A model generated the notes under the pieces. The model searched no databases. It worked only from the letters and a program-made list of their open reading frames with translations, and was not told the DNA's origin. From Calliopum simillimum (lineage: Eukaryota; Arthropoda; Insecta; Diptera; Lauxaniidae), in NCBI GenBank assembly GCA_951812925.1, contig OX638370.1, positions 98,098,897 to 98,162,896 of the forward strand: a DNA stretch of 64,000 bases, given 5' to 3'. Positions 1-11,294 of the stretch are shown piece after piece; the first letter of the stretch is position 1; each line of letters opens with the position of its first letter. Both the position numbers and the translations under genes were made by a program.

Positions 1-235
1 CTGATCTTAATTTAAAAAATTGGTATGACAAATGCACTACCAAATTAAAGAAAATTGAATGAAAATTTAAAAAAATAAAAAAATATAAAAGGATATGTCA
101 TTAGGACCTTTTTCATACTAAACTGGCAGCCAAAGTCAAAAAATAGGACAAAAAAAAAAAAACTAGCAACTTTAAAGGTCCAGCACTTTGCGATATTCTG
201 TTAAGACCTATAAGCCATATACGCTACCTGAAAAT
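1..235 (+). repeat. Fragment of the long-TIR family of 18766-21079
   Basis: The stretch reads through 'TTGGTATGACAAAT', then 'AGGACCTTTTTCATACTAAA', then a purine-rich run. The same order occurs at 20740-20900 and, on the other strand, at 18960-19190. It is a partial arm cut by the window edge. It joins directly to the tandem repeat that follows, so its right boundary is uncertain. Confidence 0.6.
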
Positions 236-299
236 CAGTTTTCACCCTATCACCCAGAGAATTTTACAGTTAATGCATCTGAGAAATGGGAATGCTTTA

Positions 300-1012
300 A
301 TGCTGTACGAAAAATTTTCTGTAGGTCACCCGAAGGTTTCATGGTCACAACTAAGAACATCAAGGTATATGCTAGGGGGGAAACATCTACAGCGGAGAAT
401 CAACAAGCTTTAATTAAATTGAATGAAAGATTTTCAAAGGTCTGTTTGTCAAAATAAAAAATATTTAGGCATATTAGAGGTATATCGTCTATGGCGGACT
501 ACAAACAAGATTTAGTTGATAGTTTTTAGGATACCCACAGATTCTTTAAGGTTACACCTGAAAGCTTCATAGTTAAAACGAAGAATATCTAGGCATATCA
601 AAGAGAAAACATCCAGGGCGGATTATCAATGTAGGTTCCCGAAGGGCACGCCAAGGCTTAATAGTCAAAGAGAAGAATATCTAGATACACTAGGGGGAAA
701 ACATCTATAGCGCAGTATAACAAAGAATAATTAGATATGCGAGAAGGAAAAAATCAAAAGCGAACTTTCAAATAGTCCTAACTGAAAGTTTTATGGGTCA
801 CCAGCAGGTTTCCGAAGGTCACTGAAAGCTTCATAGCAAAAACGAAGAATATCTAGGGATACTAAGGCAATAATACATCTATGGCAAACTATAAACAAGC
901 TTTAGTTAATAGTTTTCTAGGAAACCAGAAGGTTCTTGAAGGTCAGACGAAGGCTTCGTAGTAAAAATGGAGAATATCTAGGTATACTAGAGGGAAAAAA
1001 TATGACGAAGTA
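300..1012. repeat. Degenerate tandem repeat, about six units
   Basis: Units of roughly 90-170 bp recur, each with a core like 'GAAGAATATCTAGG', then 'GGGGAAAACATCTATAGCG', a purine-rich part with 'AACAAGCTTTAGTTAATAG', and 'CACCCGAAGGTT'. Cores begin near 352, 455, 581, 672, 845 and 970. The units have diverged and differ in length by internal deletion. An 89-codon open frame at 188-457 runs from the upstream repeat into unit 1 and is not convincing as a gene. No family recognised. Confidence 0.7.
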
Positions 1013-1188
1013 CTAAAAACCCTTAATTACGTATATATTTTTTGGGACACCCAAAGATATTCCGACACATAATATTGCAATTACAATCACTGAGAAGTTT
1101 AAACAAAATATTGATCGGAATAGTTGTACTTAGCAAATGAAAAAAACAAAAAATTTAAAAAAACGACAAAATATATTTGCTTATTTAA

Positions 1189-2057
1189 GGGAGTAGTCAG
1201 GAAGAAGTTGCGTTTTTGCGAAACAATTTTTTTTTCATATAAATTTTAATTCAACATTTTTGATGTTTTCATATGTTATTGTACATATTTTTAAGTAGGA
1301 AAAAAAAAAACAAAATTTTCAATTTTCGTTGACTCTCGGTGAAGATATGGGCGACCGGAAGTAGGCCGGTTTTGATGTGGTACCCACGATTTCTCGATTT
1401 CAGATCACCTGAAATACAAAAAACAAATTGCATTTTAAAGTACATGTGAATGGCTATCTTGGCTACTAGAACTGGAAAAAAATATTGATAAATAAACAAG
1501 TAGTGCAATTTTCAATTTTTTGGTCTTTTTCAACCTCGTTTTTTGTTAATAATATTATTAAATATTTATTGACAGTATTGATTCTAGTACTTAAGATAAC
1601 CAACTCTATTACAAACATTTAAAAAAAAAATTGAAGTAAATCGGTACAGTAGATCAGCCGGAATCGTGGGTACCAGTTCAAAAAACACTGTTCTGAGAAA
1701 AACGCGTTTAAAGATTTCGCAACAAATTATCAATATTATCGACACAATAATGCACGAGTTGGGAAGAAATAGGACTTTTGCAAAACGCGTGTTTTTATGA
1801 CAGAAGAGCACGATTCGACAACAAATGTACACTTAGACAAGGATAGAGTAGGAACGAAAGCGACAACAAAATAATCAACTGAACGCGTCAGGTGTGTAAC
1901 ACGAGCGCTCGACACCGTGCGGCAAAACTAGTTTTTAATTACTTTCCGATAACATCTGAGGGAAAAGAAGGTTTCTACATTATTCTTGAGGGTTTAAAGT
2001 ATCCGAAACGGGAAAAAAAAAATTTTTTTTTTTAAAAAATTCTACCTGACTACTCCC
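1189..2057. mobile_element. 869-bp non-autonomous element (MITE) flanked by TTAA
   Basis: The left end GGGAGTAGTCAGGAAGAA (1189) is matched in inverted form at the right end (ending 2057), with one mismatch in about 18 bp. TTAA lies outside both ends (1185-1188, 2058-2061), as expected for piggyBac-type target duplication, although TA-type duplication is not excluded. Inside, GGTACCCACGATT near 1379 recurs inverted near 1662, so the element has partial internal symmetry. It has no transposase-like reading frame. Confidence 0.7.
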
Positions 2058-2061
2058 TTAA

Positions 2062-2465
2062 GCTTTCGGCGATATGTTCTTATATTTTTAGAAATGACAT
2101 ATATTATACTTTCCATAGCCATAAAAAATCTAAATTCAATTCAAAAATAAATTAGCTACAACTTTTTTATCGTAACTTATGATTTTGAGGGTGTATTACA
2201 ATTTTTAGTACAAGGATGTTAAGTAATCGACAAAAACTATAATATGTTCTAGGTATCCTAAAAAGTGTTTGGAATTTTTTGGATTTTATAGCACAAAAGC
2301 ACTTAAAAACTTCTCATTAATTCAAACATTTAACTTTAAATTCATTATATTACCAATTTCACCTTTTCCCATTGCTTTTAAATTGCTTTTGCAGTAATTT
2401 GCTTTATCTTTATTAATAAATTAACTCATTTAAGGATTGCATTTAAAAGGAATTTCATAAAAGAG
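2062..2465. other. No feature seen
   Basis: AT-rich sequence with no convincing reading frame or repeat. Confidence 0.5.
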
Positions 2466-2693
2466 CAACAGCAACGACAACAACAATAATAATAAAACTG
2501 ACAACAATGACAAAAGGAATAAAAATTAATTGGCCTTCGAATTTCGTACGAACGAACAGCTTTTTCTGTTATACATATACACACACACACACACATACAG
2601 GCAATATGACAGCAACATGAACATCATCTGCAACATCGTATTGTTGTTGACGTTCCAATTAAGGCAACAACAACAACAACAGCAACACCAATA
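2466..2693. repeat. Microsatellite cluster (CAA, AC, CAA)
   Basis: Interrupted CAA/ATA runs at 2466-2500, an AC run at about 2579-2595 and a CAA/CAG run at 2664-2692. The short open frames here on both strands (poly-Q on one, poly-C on the other) follow from the triplet repeats and are not genes. Confidence 0.8.
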
Positions 2694-2699
2694 TGGAGT

Positions 2700-3285
2700 A
2701 TACCATGAAACAATCGTGGTCAATATCCAATTACTTTTTTTCTTCTTTTTTTCCTTTTGTTTTTTTTTGTCCCAAATTCCATACAGATAGTTACTCACCA
2801 CACCCACAAGTCGCGCTACTTTCATTCCAAATTTAAAAGTGTGAGTGTGTGGCATCAGTAACCTTAAAGTATTTTTCTTCTTTTATTATTTATTTGTTTC
2901 AACCCAAGCGGAAAATTACTTAGTTTTTGAATCTAACTCGAATTCGGTGATTCTGCAAGCAATTACTCGTAAAGAACTTCTTCTCCAAAAAAAAGTTTGT
3001 TGAAGTGGTTTTGAAACGATAATTGTTAAAAAATCCGCAGACTTTCATCTAATTTCTACATGCATCGTAGTTGGAGTAAATTTTTGTACAAATCAGCCCC
3101 AAGGTGCTGTAAATAAGGTTATTAGGACTTTTGTAAAGTATTTCGTTTTCGTAATAAATGATTCCAGAAACCAAACTTTTGTAGAAAACTAGTTAGCGTG
3201 TTACTTTTGAACCTATTTGCAGTATTATGAAAATATTTCCTTGGGGTACATCGACCTCCTGTCCAAATTCACATAGATTTTCCCC
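2700..3285. other. No feature seen
   Basis: T-rich then mixed AT-rich sequence. No splice-flanked open frame and no clear repeat. Confidence 0.45.
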
Positions 3286-3289
3286 AGAT

Positions 3290-3845
3290 CTTGCATTTAC
3301 TGTTCTCAGTGTCTGAGTGAAATTTAGCTGGACTATCTTAAAAATAAAAAAACGTTTTCAGTGTAGCATTTTGAAGCTTTTGCTTACATGGGAGGTACCA
3401 TGCCCTCTTGACTGAGTTTGTCTAGTTTTTGCTCAAAGATTGCACTTATACTCCTAAGTTACTGAGTGACATTTGGTTGGATTATCTCAAAAAAGCGTTT
3501 TCAGTATAGCATTTTGAAGCTTTTGCTTATATAGGAGGTACCACGCCCACTTGTCCGAATTCGCCTAGTTTTCCTCTGAGCTTGCTTTTATAGTTTGATA
3601 GTGTCTGAGTGAGTTTTGGTTAGATTCTCTCAAGGAAATGTTTTTAGCATAGCATTTTGAAGCTTTTGCTTATATGGCAGGTGCCACGCCCTCTTGTACG
3701 AGTTTGCCTTTTTATGTTCAGAGCTTTCATTTATAGTTTTATAGTGTCTGAGTGAAATTTGGTTGAACTATCTCGAAAAAACCTTTTCAGCTTAGCATTT
3801 TGAAGCTTTTGCTTGTCCGAGTTTGACTAGGTTTTGCTCAGAGAT
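3290..3845 (-). repeat. Tandem units of a DINE/INE-1-like element, ends lost
   Basis: Four units of about 141 bp repeat 'AGCATTTTGAAGCTTTTGCT', an 'AGGTACCACGCCC' block and 'GTCTGAGTG'. Their reverse complement matches the internal tandem units at 29760-30235, where 'GGGCGTGGCACCTCC' is the hallmark. Only the internal repeats are present here; the terminal 'TATACCCTACAC' end is missing. This is therefore an old truncated copy in opposite orientation. Confidence 0.7.
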
Positions 3846-3849
3846 TGCA

Positions 3850-4750
3850 CTTATAGGAATAGGACAGGAGTTATTGATCGAAAAAGGAAGAGTCTCTAAC
3901 AAAAACTTTAGATGCCGATAAATATCGTTACGCAGCAAACTTTTCAAAACCCATGGGGGTTTTAACTTATCTATGGTAGGGCTGTTGTGTCAGTATAGCC
4001 AAGTTTTGTCCCTATTATATTTTTTAAAAATTGATACATAGTGTAATTGGACAGCTTTTGATACACATGACCGACTTTACATTATATTTTTAACATTTTT
4101 ATTACAATTGATAATTTAAATTTAATTCTTGTTTTATGTGTAGTTCATTTAGGTCCACTAAGAAAACAAATAGACCAAAGTTGGAAATATTCAGACAACT
4201 ATCTCCGCCGTTCCCACAGGGTACATGCAAACATTTGTGGCAGTGTTTGTCATCTGCTCACGTACAATTGTCTGTAGCTCATCCTTTTTACTTTCATTTA
4301 ATGATCATGATGTCCGGCTTTTATTGTGAGTTACCAAAAAATAACAGCAATTGCAACGAACCGACTGCAACAATGACAGCCAATACAATTTGTGTGACAT
4401 TTTTTCTGTTTTGTTTCTTTTTATTTTATTTCGTTACGTTTCATTTAATTTTATTTTTCCTTTGTAGAAATTTTTAGTTTTTGTCATGCTGGGTAAATGT
4501 ATTGTTTGTGTTTATGTGTTGGTATAGATTTTCGTTTTCTCTCTTATTTGTACAATCAATTTCGTTAAATTCTCTTTTAACAACAATTTCATTTCCTACG
4601 CTCATCAAATGTCGTATGAATCCTTTTTTTCTATTAATACATGTATTGTAGCTACTTTTGTTGTTGTTTTCCTATTCACTTTTACTTTATCTATTCCTTA
4701 ATCACATACTGTGTGTGCATTAGCTATGGGCTTAATAACAATTTTTCGAT
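3850..4750. other. No gene seen
   Basis: A 113-codon open frame at 4136-4477 ends in a hydrophobic F/L-rich run that simply follows T-rich DNA; I do not accept it as a gene. Position 4611 carries a copy of the TCGTATGA motif discussed under findings. Confidence 0.45.
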
Positions 4751-6116
4751 TTTTATACCCTGCGGTGGTTTTTTATGTGAGGTTTGATGAAAAAGTAAGT
4801 GAGCCAAAATTTGGAGGGGGTGGGGTGGGTCTAACCCTTGCCGGTTTTGAGTCAAAGTTCGAATTTCGGGGGTAAAATTTTGAAAAAAGCTTCTAACTGC
4901 AAACCAGTTATACTTACAGGCATGGAATGTATGACCAACCCCCATTATATTTTCTACCCCAACATTTTCACCAAACATACTTACCCCCTATCTCCACCCC
5001 TAAGGGTCGCTCCCATATAAATCTTCATTTTCATAACATTTTTATAAAATCGACCTCCACCACCCCCAGGCTGCCCCTACATTGTTCAAAAGTATGACCT
5101 ACCCCCATTATTTTTTCCACCCCATCATTTTCAGAAACCATACTTACCCCCTATCTCCCACCCCCTAGGGGTGCTCCCATACAAAAATACTCATATTTAT
5201 GTTAATTAATAAACATTTTTTCTCTCATCAACCCTGCCCCCATAGTGCTACTTAGGAAGGTAAAATGTATGACCGACCCCTATTAGTTTTTCCAGCTCAA
5301 CAATTTTACAAAACATACTTGCCCTCTATCTCCGCCCTCTAGGGGTGCTCTCATACAAAAGCGGTCCGGGGTGCGACTTTATACTGGTGTACTAATATTG
5401 GTTCTGTTACAAAAATTAATTGCCACAGTTACAGTGGAATTGAATGCAAAAAAAAAAAACGCGTATCACGTATGACGGAAACGAGCAGTTACTGGGTGTG
5501 CCGATCGTACCATCCGGTAAAGGTAAAGGACGGAGATAGAGGGCAATTTTGTTTAGTAAAATTGTCGGGCTGGAAAAATTAATGGGGGTCGGTCATACAT
5601 TTTACCTTCCTAAGTAGCAATATGGGGGCAGTAGGGGTGATGAGAGCAAAAATGTTTATTAATTAACATGAATATGAGTATTTTTGTATGGGAGCACCCC
5701 TAGGGGGTGGAAATAGGGGGTAAGTATGTTTCGTGAAAATGATGGGGTGGAAAAAATAATGGGGGTAGGTCATACTTTTGAACAATGTAGGGGCAGCCTG
5801 GGGGTGGTGGAGGTCGATTTTATAAAAATGTCATGAAAATTAAGGCTTATATGGGAGCGACCCTTAGGGGTAGAGATAGGGGGTAAGTATGTTTGGTGAA
5901 AATGTTGGGGTAGAAAATATAATGGGGGTTGGTCATACATTTCATGCCTGTAAGTATAACTGGTTTGCAGTTAGAAGCTTTTTTCAAAATTTTACCCCCG
6001 AAATTCGAACTTTGACTCAAAACCGGCAAGGGTTAGACCCACCCCACCCCTTCCAAATTTTGGCTCACTTACTTTTTCATCAAACGTTACATAAAAAACC
6101 ACCGCAGGGTATAAAA
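4751..6116. mobile_element. Foldback element with about 590-bp inverted arms
   Basis: The left arm (4751-5338) and right arm (5528-6116) are near-perfect reverse complements around a loop of about 190 bp (5339-5527). The outer end is TATACCCTGCGGTGG on both sides. Each arm contains three tandem sub-units of about 150 bp, marked by 'GTATGACCNACCCCCATTA' and 'CATACTTACCCCCTATCTCC'. The arms are rich in G-runs on one strand. Mirror-image open frames (for example 4724-4978 minus and 5889-6122 plus, almost identical) result from the palindrome and are not genes. No transposase is visible. Confidence 0.85.
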
Positions 6117-6870
6117 AGTTAATTTTTAAAAATGTCCATACAAACTAGCCCATAGCTAGTGTGCATTCGTAAGTTTTCTTTATATCCTTTTTTGATGTTT
6201 GTATTTTCCGGTAACATTTTTTTTTTGTGTGATTTGTTGACTTTTATCATTTGCCACCATGAAGTGTGACTGTCATGCCGCAGTTTTTAGTAGAAGCTTT
6301 GTAGGAAAAGTTAAACGAATGAGTGAATAAATAAAAACAAAAGTATAGAGATCCCAGTTATCAATGTATTTGAGGTCACACTTTCAAACACTATTTGTGT
6401 TTTGTACATAATGCTATACTACACATATTAATCTGACGATGTGTGCAGTGAAATAATTTAAAAATTTTTTTGTCACCTGCATGACTTTTCCAACAAGGCT
6501 CTCCCCACTGAAAATCAATGTTACACTTTCGTTTCTGGTAACAACCATGAATTTGTCATTCAATCTTTTTGCGCAATTTTTTCTCCCTTTTTTTTTTGTT
6601 TCTATTTTCCATTCAATTGTATTGAATGATTGAGTACTTTTTTTACCTTAAATTAAAAGCTGTCAAACTGACAGTTAACTAGCTGTGTGTTTGTTGTTGT
6701 TGTTGTGTTGTCATGTTACCAATGGTGCGCAAAAAAACACCATTACATATTATGCTGCCTAGGCTCAATGGAGTTAATACCATTACACCCGGATTATCAA
6801 ATTATTACTTATGGATTTTGATATCGAAGTGAAGGGATGTGGCTATAAAAATTATATTGCGGAAGTAAAG
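6117..6870. other. No gene seen
   Basis: AT-rich sequence with a short GTT run near 6690. No coding signal. Confidence 0.45.
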
Positions 6871-6982
6871 TTTATTTGGGTATTATCGGGTATGAAAACC
6901 TAAAAAATATTTGAGTGTTTCTTGCGTTTATTTGGGTATTATCGGGTATGAAAACCTAAAAAATATTTGAGTGTTTCTTTGC
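6871..6982 (+). repeat. Tandem duplication, 56-bp unit, two copies
   Basis: 'TTTATTTGGGTATTATCGGG' begins at 6871 and again at 6927. The two units are identical except for one extra T near the end of the second, which points to a recent duplication. Confidence 0.9.
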
Positions 6983-7075
6983 GTTATCGACCAAGATTCG
7001 ACTTCACATCTCCGATTTCTATGAAAATTGGTGAAAAATTAGTGTTTGACACATATATTTCTGGGATAAAATGAT
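6983..7075 (+). repeat. Dispersed repeat, inverted copy at 31590-31670
   Basis: The block around 'CACATCTCCGATTTCTATGA' and 'GGTGAAAAATTAGTGTTTGA' is matched on the opposite strand at 31590-31670, about 85 bp with a few substitutions. Family unknown. Confidence 0.65.
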
Positions 7076-7324
7076 TTTCCGAAATTCCAAAAATTTTCAA
7101 GATGGCGACCATAGGAAGTTCGATCCAGCCTTTGGATACTCCCATGTTTGAGAAACTTATAGCTCCTCGGCTTTTTAACCGATTTAAATGAAATTTTCAG
7201 GACTTCTGTAGAAAAGTATGAGCTTTTGAAAAACAGTAATTACACTGAAAAAAATTTATTTTTGGTCGAAAAAAATCTTTTTTTCTTTTTCAAAGCCAAT
7301 TTGGGGCTTGGAGCACCCTTTTTA

Positions 7325-8197
7325 TTGGGTGTACAACTTAAAATTTGACGGTGGATGTCCGTACTAACAAATATCGTGAAAGCTCGAACTTTATATATAT
7401 GTCATTTTGAAGGTACATTTGACAGCTGCCAAAATCAGTTAACAAAACAATTTTATCTTGTGTGCATCATTATTATTTTTCACGATGAATAACTTCGAAA
7501 ATTGGAGAAAAAGACAGCATTTGCGGGAGGTTCTGTTGGGTCATTTTTTTGCAAAGAAAACTGCTGCCAAAAGTCATTTTTGCATCGGATCGTGACTGGG
7601 GATGAAAAATGGATCTATTACGACAACCCGAAACGCAAACATTCATATATGAAGCCCGGATAACCAGGACATTCCCAGCCAAAGGCAAATATCCATGGTG
7701 CCAAGGTAATGCTCTGTAATGCTCACAGGTAACCTCTATCGAACACAATTAATACGTTTGAAGCGTGCCATCATCGAAAAACGCCCGGAAAATGCGACCA
7801 GACACGAAGCAATAATTTTTCATCATGACAACGCTCGGCCACATATTGCTGCCCCAATCAAAAATTACCTGGAAAACAACGGAAACAACGGATGGCAAAT
7901 TTTTCCTCATTCACTTTATAGCCCAGACCTTGCATCATCATTTGTTCCGATCGATGCAGAATGCCCTATCAGGAATACGCTTCACTTATGTTCAAGATAT
8001 CGAAAATTGGCTCGATTCATTTTTGGCCGCCAAGCCGGCGCAATTTTTTTGGGATGGAATTCATAAATTGCCTGAAAGATGGGGAAATGTTGTAGCTTCC
8101 AATGGACAATACTTTGAATAAAATATATTGTAACATTTTTCCACAATAAAGCATCAAATTTCGCTAAAAAATTCCGGTTTTTAAGTTGTACACCCAA
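7325..8197 (+). mobile_element. Defective mariner (mauritiana-like), 873 bp
   Basis: Terminal inverted repeats TTGGGTGTACAACTTAAAA (7325) and its complement (ending 8197) are flanked by TA at 7323-7324 and 8198-8199, the standard mariner target duplication. Removing the element restores the foldback arm continuity seen in the other copies, which confirms the ends. Full mariners are about 1.3 kb, so roughly 400 bp are missing internally. Confidence 0.9.
7485..8121 (+). pseudogene. Mariner transposase pseudogene, internally deleted
   Basis: The family enzyme cuts and pastes the element using a DD34D catalytic triad. The N-terminus begins at ATG 7485 (MNNFENWRKRQHL, then KKTAAKSH). It jumps, with a frame change near 7575, into FLHRIVTGDEKWIYYDNPKR, so most of the helix-turn-helix DNA-binding region is deleted. 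A stop interrupts KPG-PGHSQPK near 7660, and a second deletion follows at 7713, between short repeats 'AATGCTC'. Next come RTQLIRLKRAIIEKRPENAT and the catalytic HHDNARPH. A deletion and frameshift near 7942 remove the SDYHLF segment holding the third aspartate. The tail GIHKLPERWGNVVASNGQYF is kept and ends at TAA 8119-8121. Nonfunctional. Confidence 0.88.
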
Positions 8198-9164
8198 TAT
8201 TTTTATTTAAAAGTATATTTTATTACAATTATTTTTCAGCCCTCAAAACTGTGGTATGTTTTACGGTTATTAAGTTATGAGCTTTTGAAGCTGCATAATG
8301 TTGTGTTTATCATGAGTCGTTGGTGCGGGTGCGCTACCATACAGGGCTGCCACCATCCGGATGGTATTTTTTCTTCAGTGAACCCTAGTGAAATTTTTCA
8401 TAAAATTTTTTTGTGGAACATTTTAACCCATTATAACCAAGTTTTTGGACAAAGGGTTAAGATGGTTTAAAAAATTGTTCCTTGCTTGATTTCATGTTAA
8501 CCTTTCAGAACATAATAACCCATTATATCCCGTTTTTAAGGGTCTTTTTGACACTTTTATCCAAAAACTTGGTTATAATGGGTTAAAATATTAAAAAAAA
8601 ATTTATGAAAAATTTCACTAAGATTCACTGAAGAAAAAACCGTCCGGACGGTGGCAGCCCTATATGGTAGCGCAAGCACATAAAAGGGTCAATAAAACAC
8701 TTAGAAACGCGATACAATAGGTTAATGTGTTCCAGAAAGTTACCACGAAATCAAGCAAGGAACAACTTTTAGAACATCTTAACCCATTATAAACCCGTTT
8801 TCATGGGAATTTTTGACCCCTTTATCCAAAAACTTGGTTATAATGTGTTAATAAATTCCACAAAAAAATTTTATGAAAAATTTCACTAGGGTTCACTGAA
8901 GAATAAATACCATCCGGAAGGTGGCAGCCCTGTATGGTAGCGCACCCGCACCAACGACTCATGATAAACACAACATTATGCAGCTTCAAAATCTCATATC
9001 TTAATAACCGTAAAACATACCACAGTTTTGAGGGCTGAAAAATAATTGTAATAAAATATTCTTTTAAATAAAACTATTTAAAAAAAAAATAAAAAGGGTG
9101 CTCCAAGCCCCAAATTGGCTTTAAAAAAGAAAAAAAGATTTTTTCGACCAAAAATAAATTTTTT

Positions 9165-11294
9165 GCTTTATACACTTTTGGATAAGACGTTTTTGTTTTG
9201 AGTAAAACCTGTTCTTCCGACCTCACGCAGAAAATTTCCATGTTCCATAAGCCATATTTCGGTCAATTTTTGACATACAAAATTTTCAAATAAACCATTG
9301 TAAAGAAAATTTGAATTTTTTTTTTTTTAAAGCTGCGCAATGCCTTCACGTATTTCTGATCCTAAAAAAGCTATATTCAAAAGAGTAAAAAACACAAGAA
9401 TTCGTTTTTGTTTTTGCTTTTTTTTTTTTGTTATTTGCTTAAAAATTTTTGGTATAAGAAATTTTTCTTAAATTTTTTCAATAAGTTATTTCGATGCCAA
9501 ATTCAATTCTCAACAAAAAATCTTCTAAAAAAAATATCGAGGTTTTGCTTCGTTCGCTAGATATTTTGAAAAAACTGTAAAGTGTGCATTTCAACCCCTC
9601 TTCTCGGTTTCCACTCTCTATTTTAATAGCAGTCCATGCTTTTTCATCTTTGATGACCAATTGACGGATTTCTGTAATAAAAACCCTTGAATGTCTTGCT
9701 TCCTTTTAGCATGTTTTTTATGGCTTAATCAATAGACTCAAAGAACAAAGTCTTAACTTAAAGAACTATTTGGTCTTATAGAATAAAAAGATTATTAAAT
9801 TGCCTTGAAAAATCATATTAAAGTTCAATTAATCAAAAAAAAAAAAACATATAAAAAAATAATGTGCATTAAATGCAAAATCACTTAATGTAATTTACCT
9901 ACATAAATTATGAGTTTCGATTTGAATGAGAGATGATGATATCAATTTAATAATTAATAAGGGTAATTAAAGTCATCTAGTATCACTATTGTACTCAGTT
10001 ATAGGCAGTTTATCATTAATCATAGTATTTATTATAAGAAATTAAGTTATTTGGTACCTAAAGATATTTCAAATTATGCTAATTAGTAAGATAAGTGTAC
10101 TAACTATGTAGACAAATTGTATTATGAACAATGTAGGACTGTAATTTATAGTATAAATATGTACAAAATTTATGCATACGAAATGTACATATGTATATTT
10201 GGGGTAATAAATATTTTTGGATATGTATATGCTAATTTAATTTATACATAATCACTAAAATGCACACAAATGGAATGAGAAATGAGTGGGTGGCTGGCTA
10301 ATCAAGAACATAAAAGGCAAAATTATTGCTTGTACGTGGGATGGATAGTGATTTTTTTTTTCAAAAATACGATTAAAGCAACTTAAAAATGCAAGGTTAC
10401 TTTAAAAGTTATCAGGATCTTGGGGGTAATATTGTTATAACAGCTATCTTCGAAACCAAAAACGTCTCAAAAAATGGAAAAAAAAGTTTATACTCTATTT
10501 ATGTGCAGCTAAAATAATAAAAATAATATGCCAAGTCTAATGCCCTTACCAATATGAATATTTTGTTGAAATAATATTAAATAGTTTTTAGTACAAGAAC
10601 TTAAGCACAGCATTTTTCAAACACCTTTTTTGCAAATCTTTAAATTAGATTCAGTCTAGAAAATCATAACAATACCAGAAGATTAACAAAGCAGCAAAAC
10701 GCACCGCTTCATTTTCACTTTGCACAGCTCCTAATGATGCTGCATGAACAAAAAACTTTTTAAGCAGCAAAAAGTACGCAAATTAACACAAAATAGCAGC
10801 AGAAAAGAATGGAGTACGTAGTATTATTATTTATGCCAGTAAGTAGTTTTATTTAGAACACTTTGAAGCGTTGCTTTTCTTATGTGTTGCACTGTAACAT
10901 AAATAAAATGGAGCAAGTAAATCGTGAACAGTGTTGTTCTTAAATATCATTTGCTGTATAAATGTGAAAATGTAGAAAATCACATTTGAAGCAAAAGTTT
11001 TCGTCAATATGCTTTCAGACCAGATAATGACTAGATTAGATCTACCATGAGGTATAATTTATATTTATTATAGTAAAATGTTGCATAAAGTTGAACATTA
11101 ACATGAATTACCTGATAAATCTACACAATGCCATTCATGCTGTCTCTATTACTTAGGTCGCCATCAGAGTGCGCGCCTTGAGCAAAGTTACGCTGAAAGC
11201 AAAGCGTGGCAAAGATCAAGTTGCGTATAGCAATGACAATGGGCGCTTAGAGCAAAGATATGCTTCGAGCAACCAATGCAAATGAGAAGTGCTA
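9165..11294. other. AT-rich stretch without genes
   Basis: Long A/T runs and scattered short open frames only. A 60-codon minus-strand frame at 9478-9660 lacks any recognisable motif or splice context. The last 130 bp (11160-11290) contain several GCAAAG/GCTTAGAGCAAAG words that recur at 12575-12870. Confidence 0.45.

Larger units (their letters stand above)
7248..9164. mobile_element. Foldback element interrupted by a mariner
   Basis: The outer end reads 'AAATTTATTTTTGGTCGAAA' at left and its reverse complement at right (9141-9164). The left arm continues through 'GGCTTGGAGCACCCTTTTTA', is split by the mariner at 7325-8197, and resumes at 8200 to about 8500. The right arm runs from about 8730 to 9164. 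Between them (8510-8700) lies a third, partial arm copy in right-arm orientation with its own 'CGTCCGGACGG' core. Without the mariner the element is about 1.04 kb. A diverged copy lies at 29150-30745. It has no protein-coding capacity of its own. Confidence 0.8.

Noticed and set aside
188..457. 89-codon frame
   Set aside because: It spans the junction of two repeats and has no recognisable domain. The equivalent parts of the other tandem units are not open.
2526..2855. Overlapping 86- and 109-codon frames
   Set aside because: They translate microsatellites (poly-Q on one strand, poly-C on the other).
4724..6122. Mirror-image 60-84-codon frames on both strands
   Set aside because: Both copies lie in the two arms of one palindrome, so identity reflects the inverted repeat. 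No domain or independent coding evidence.
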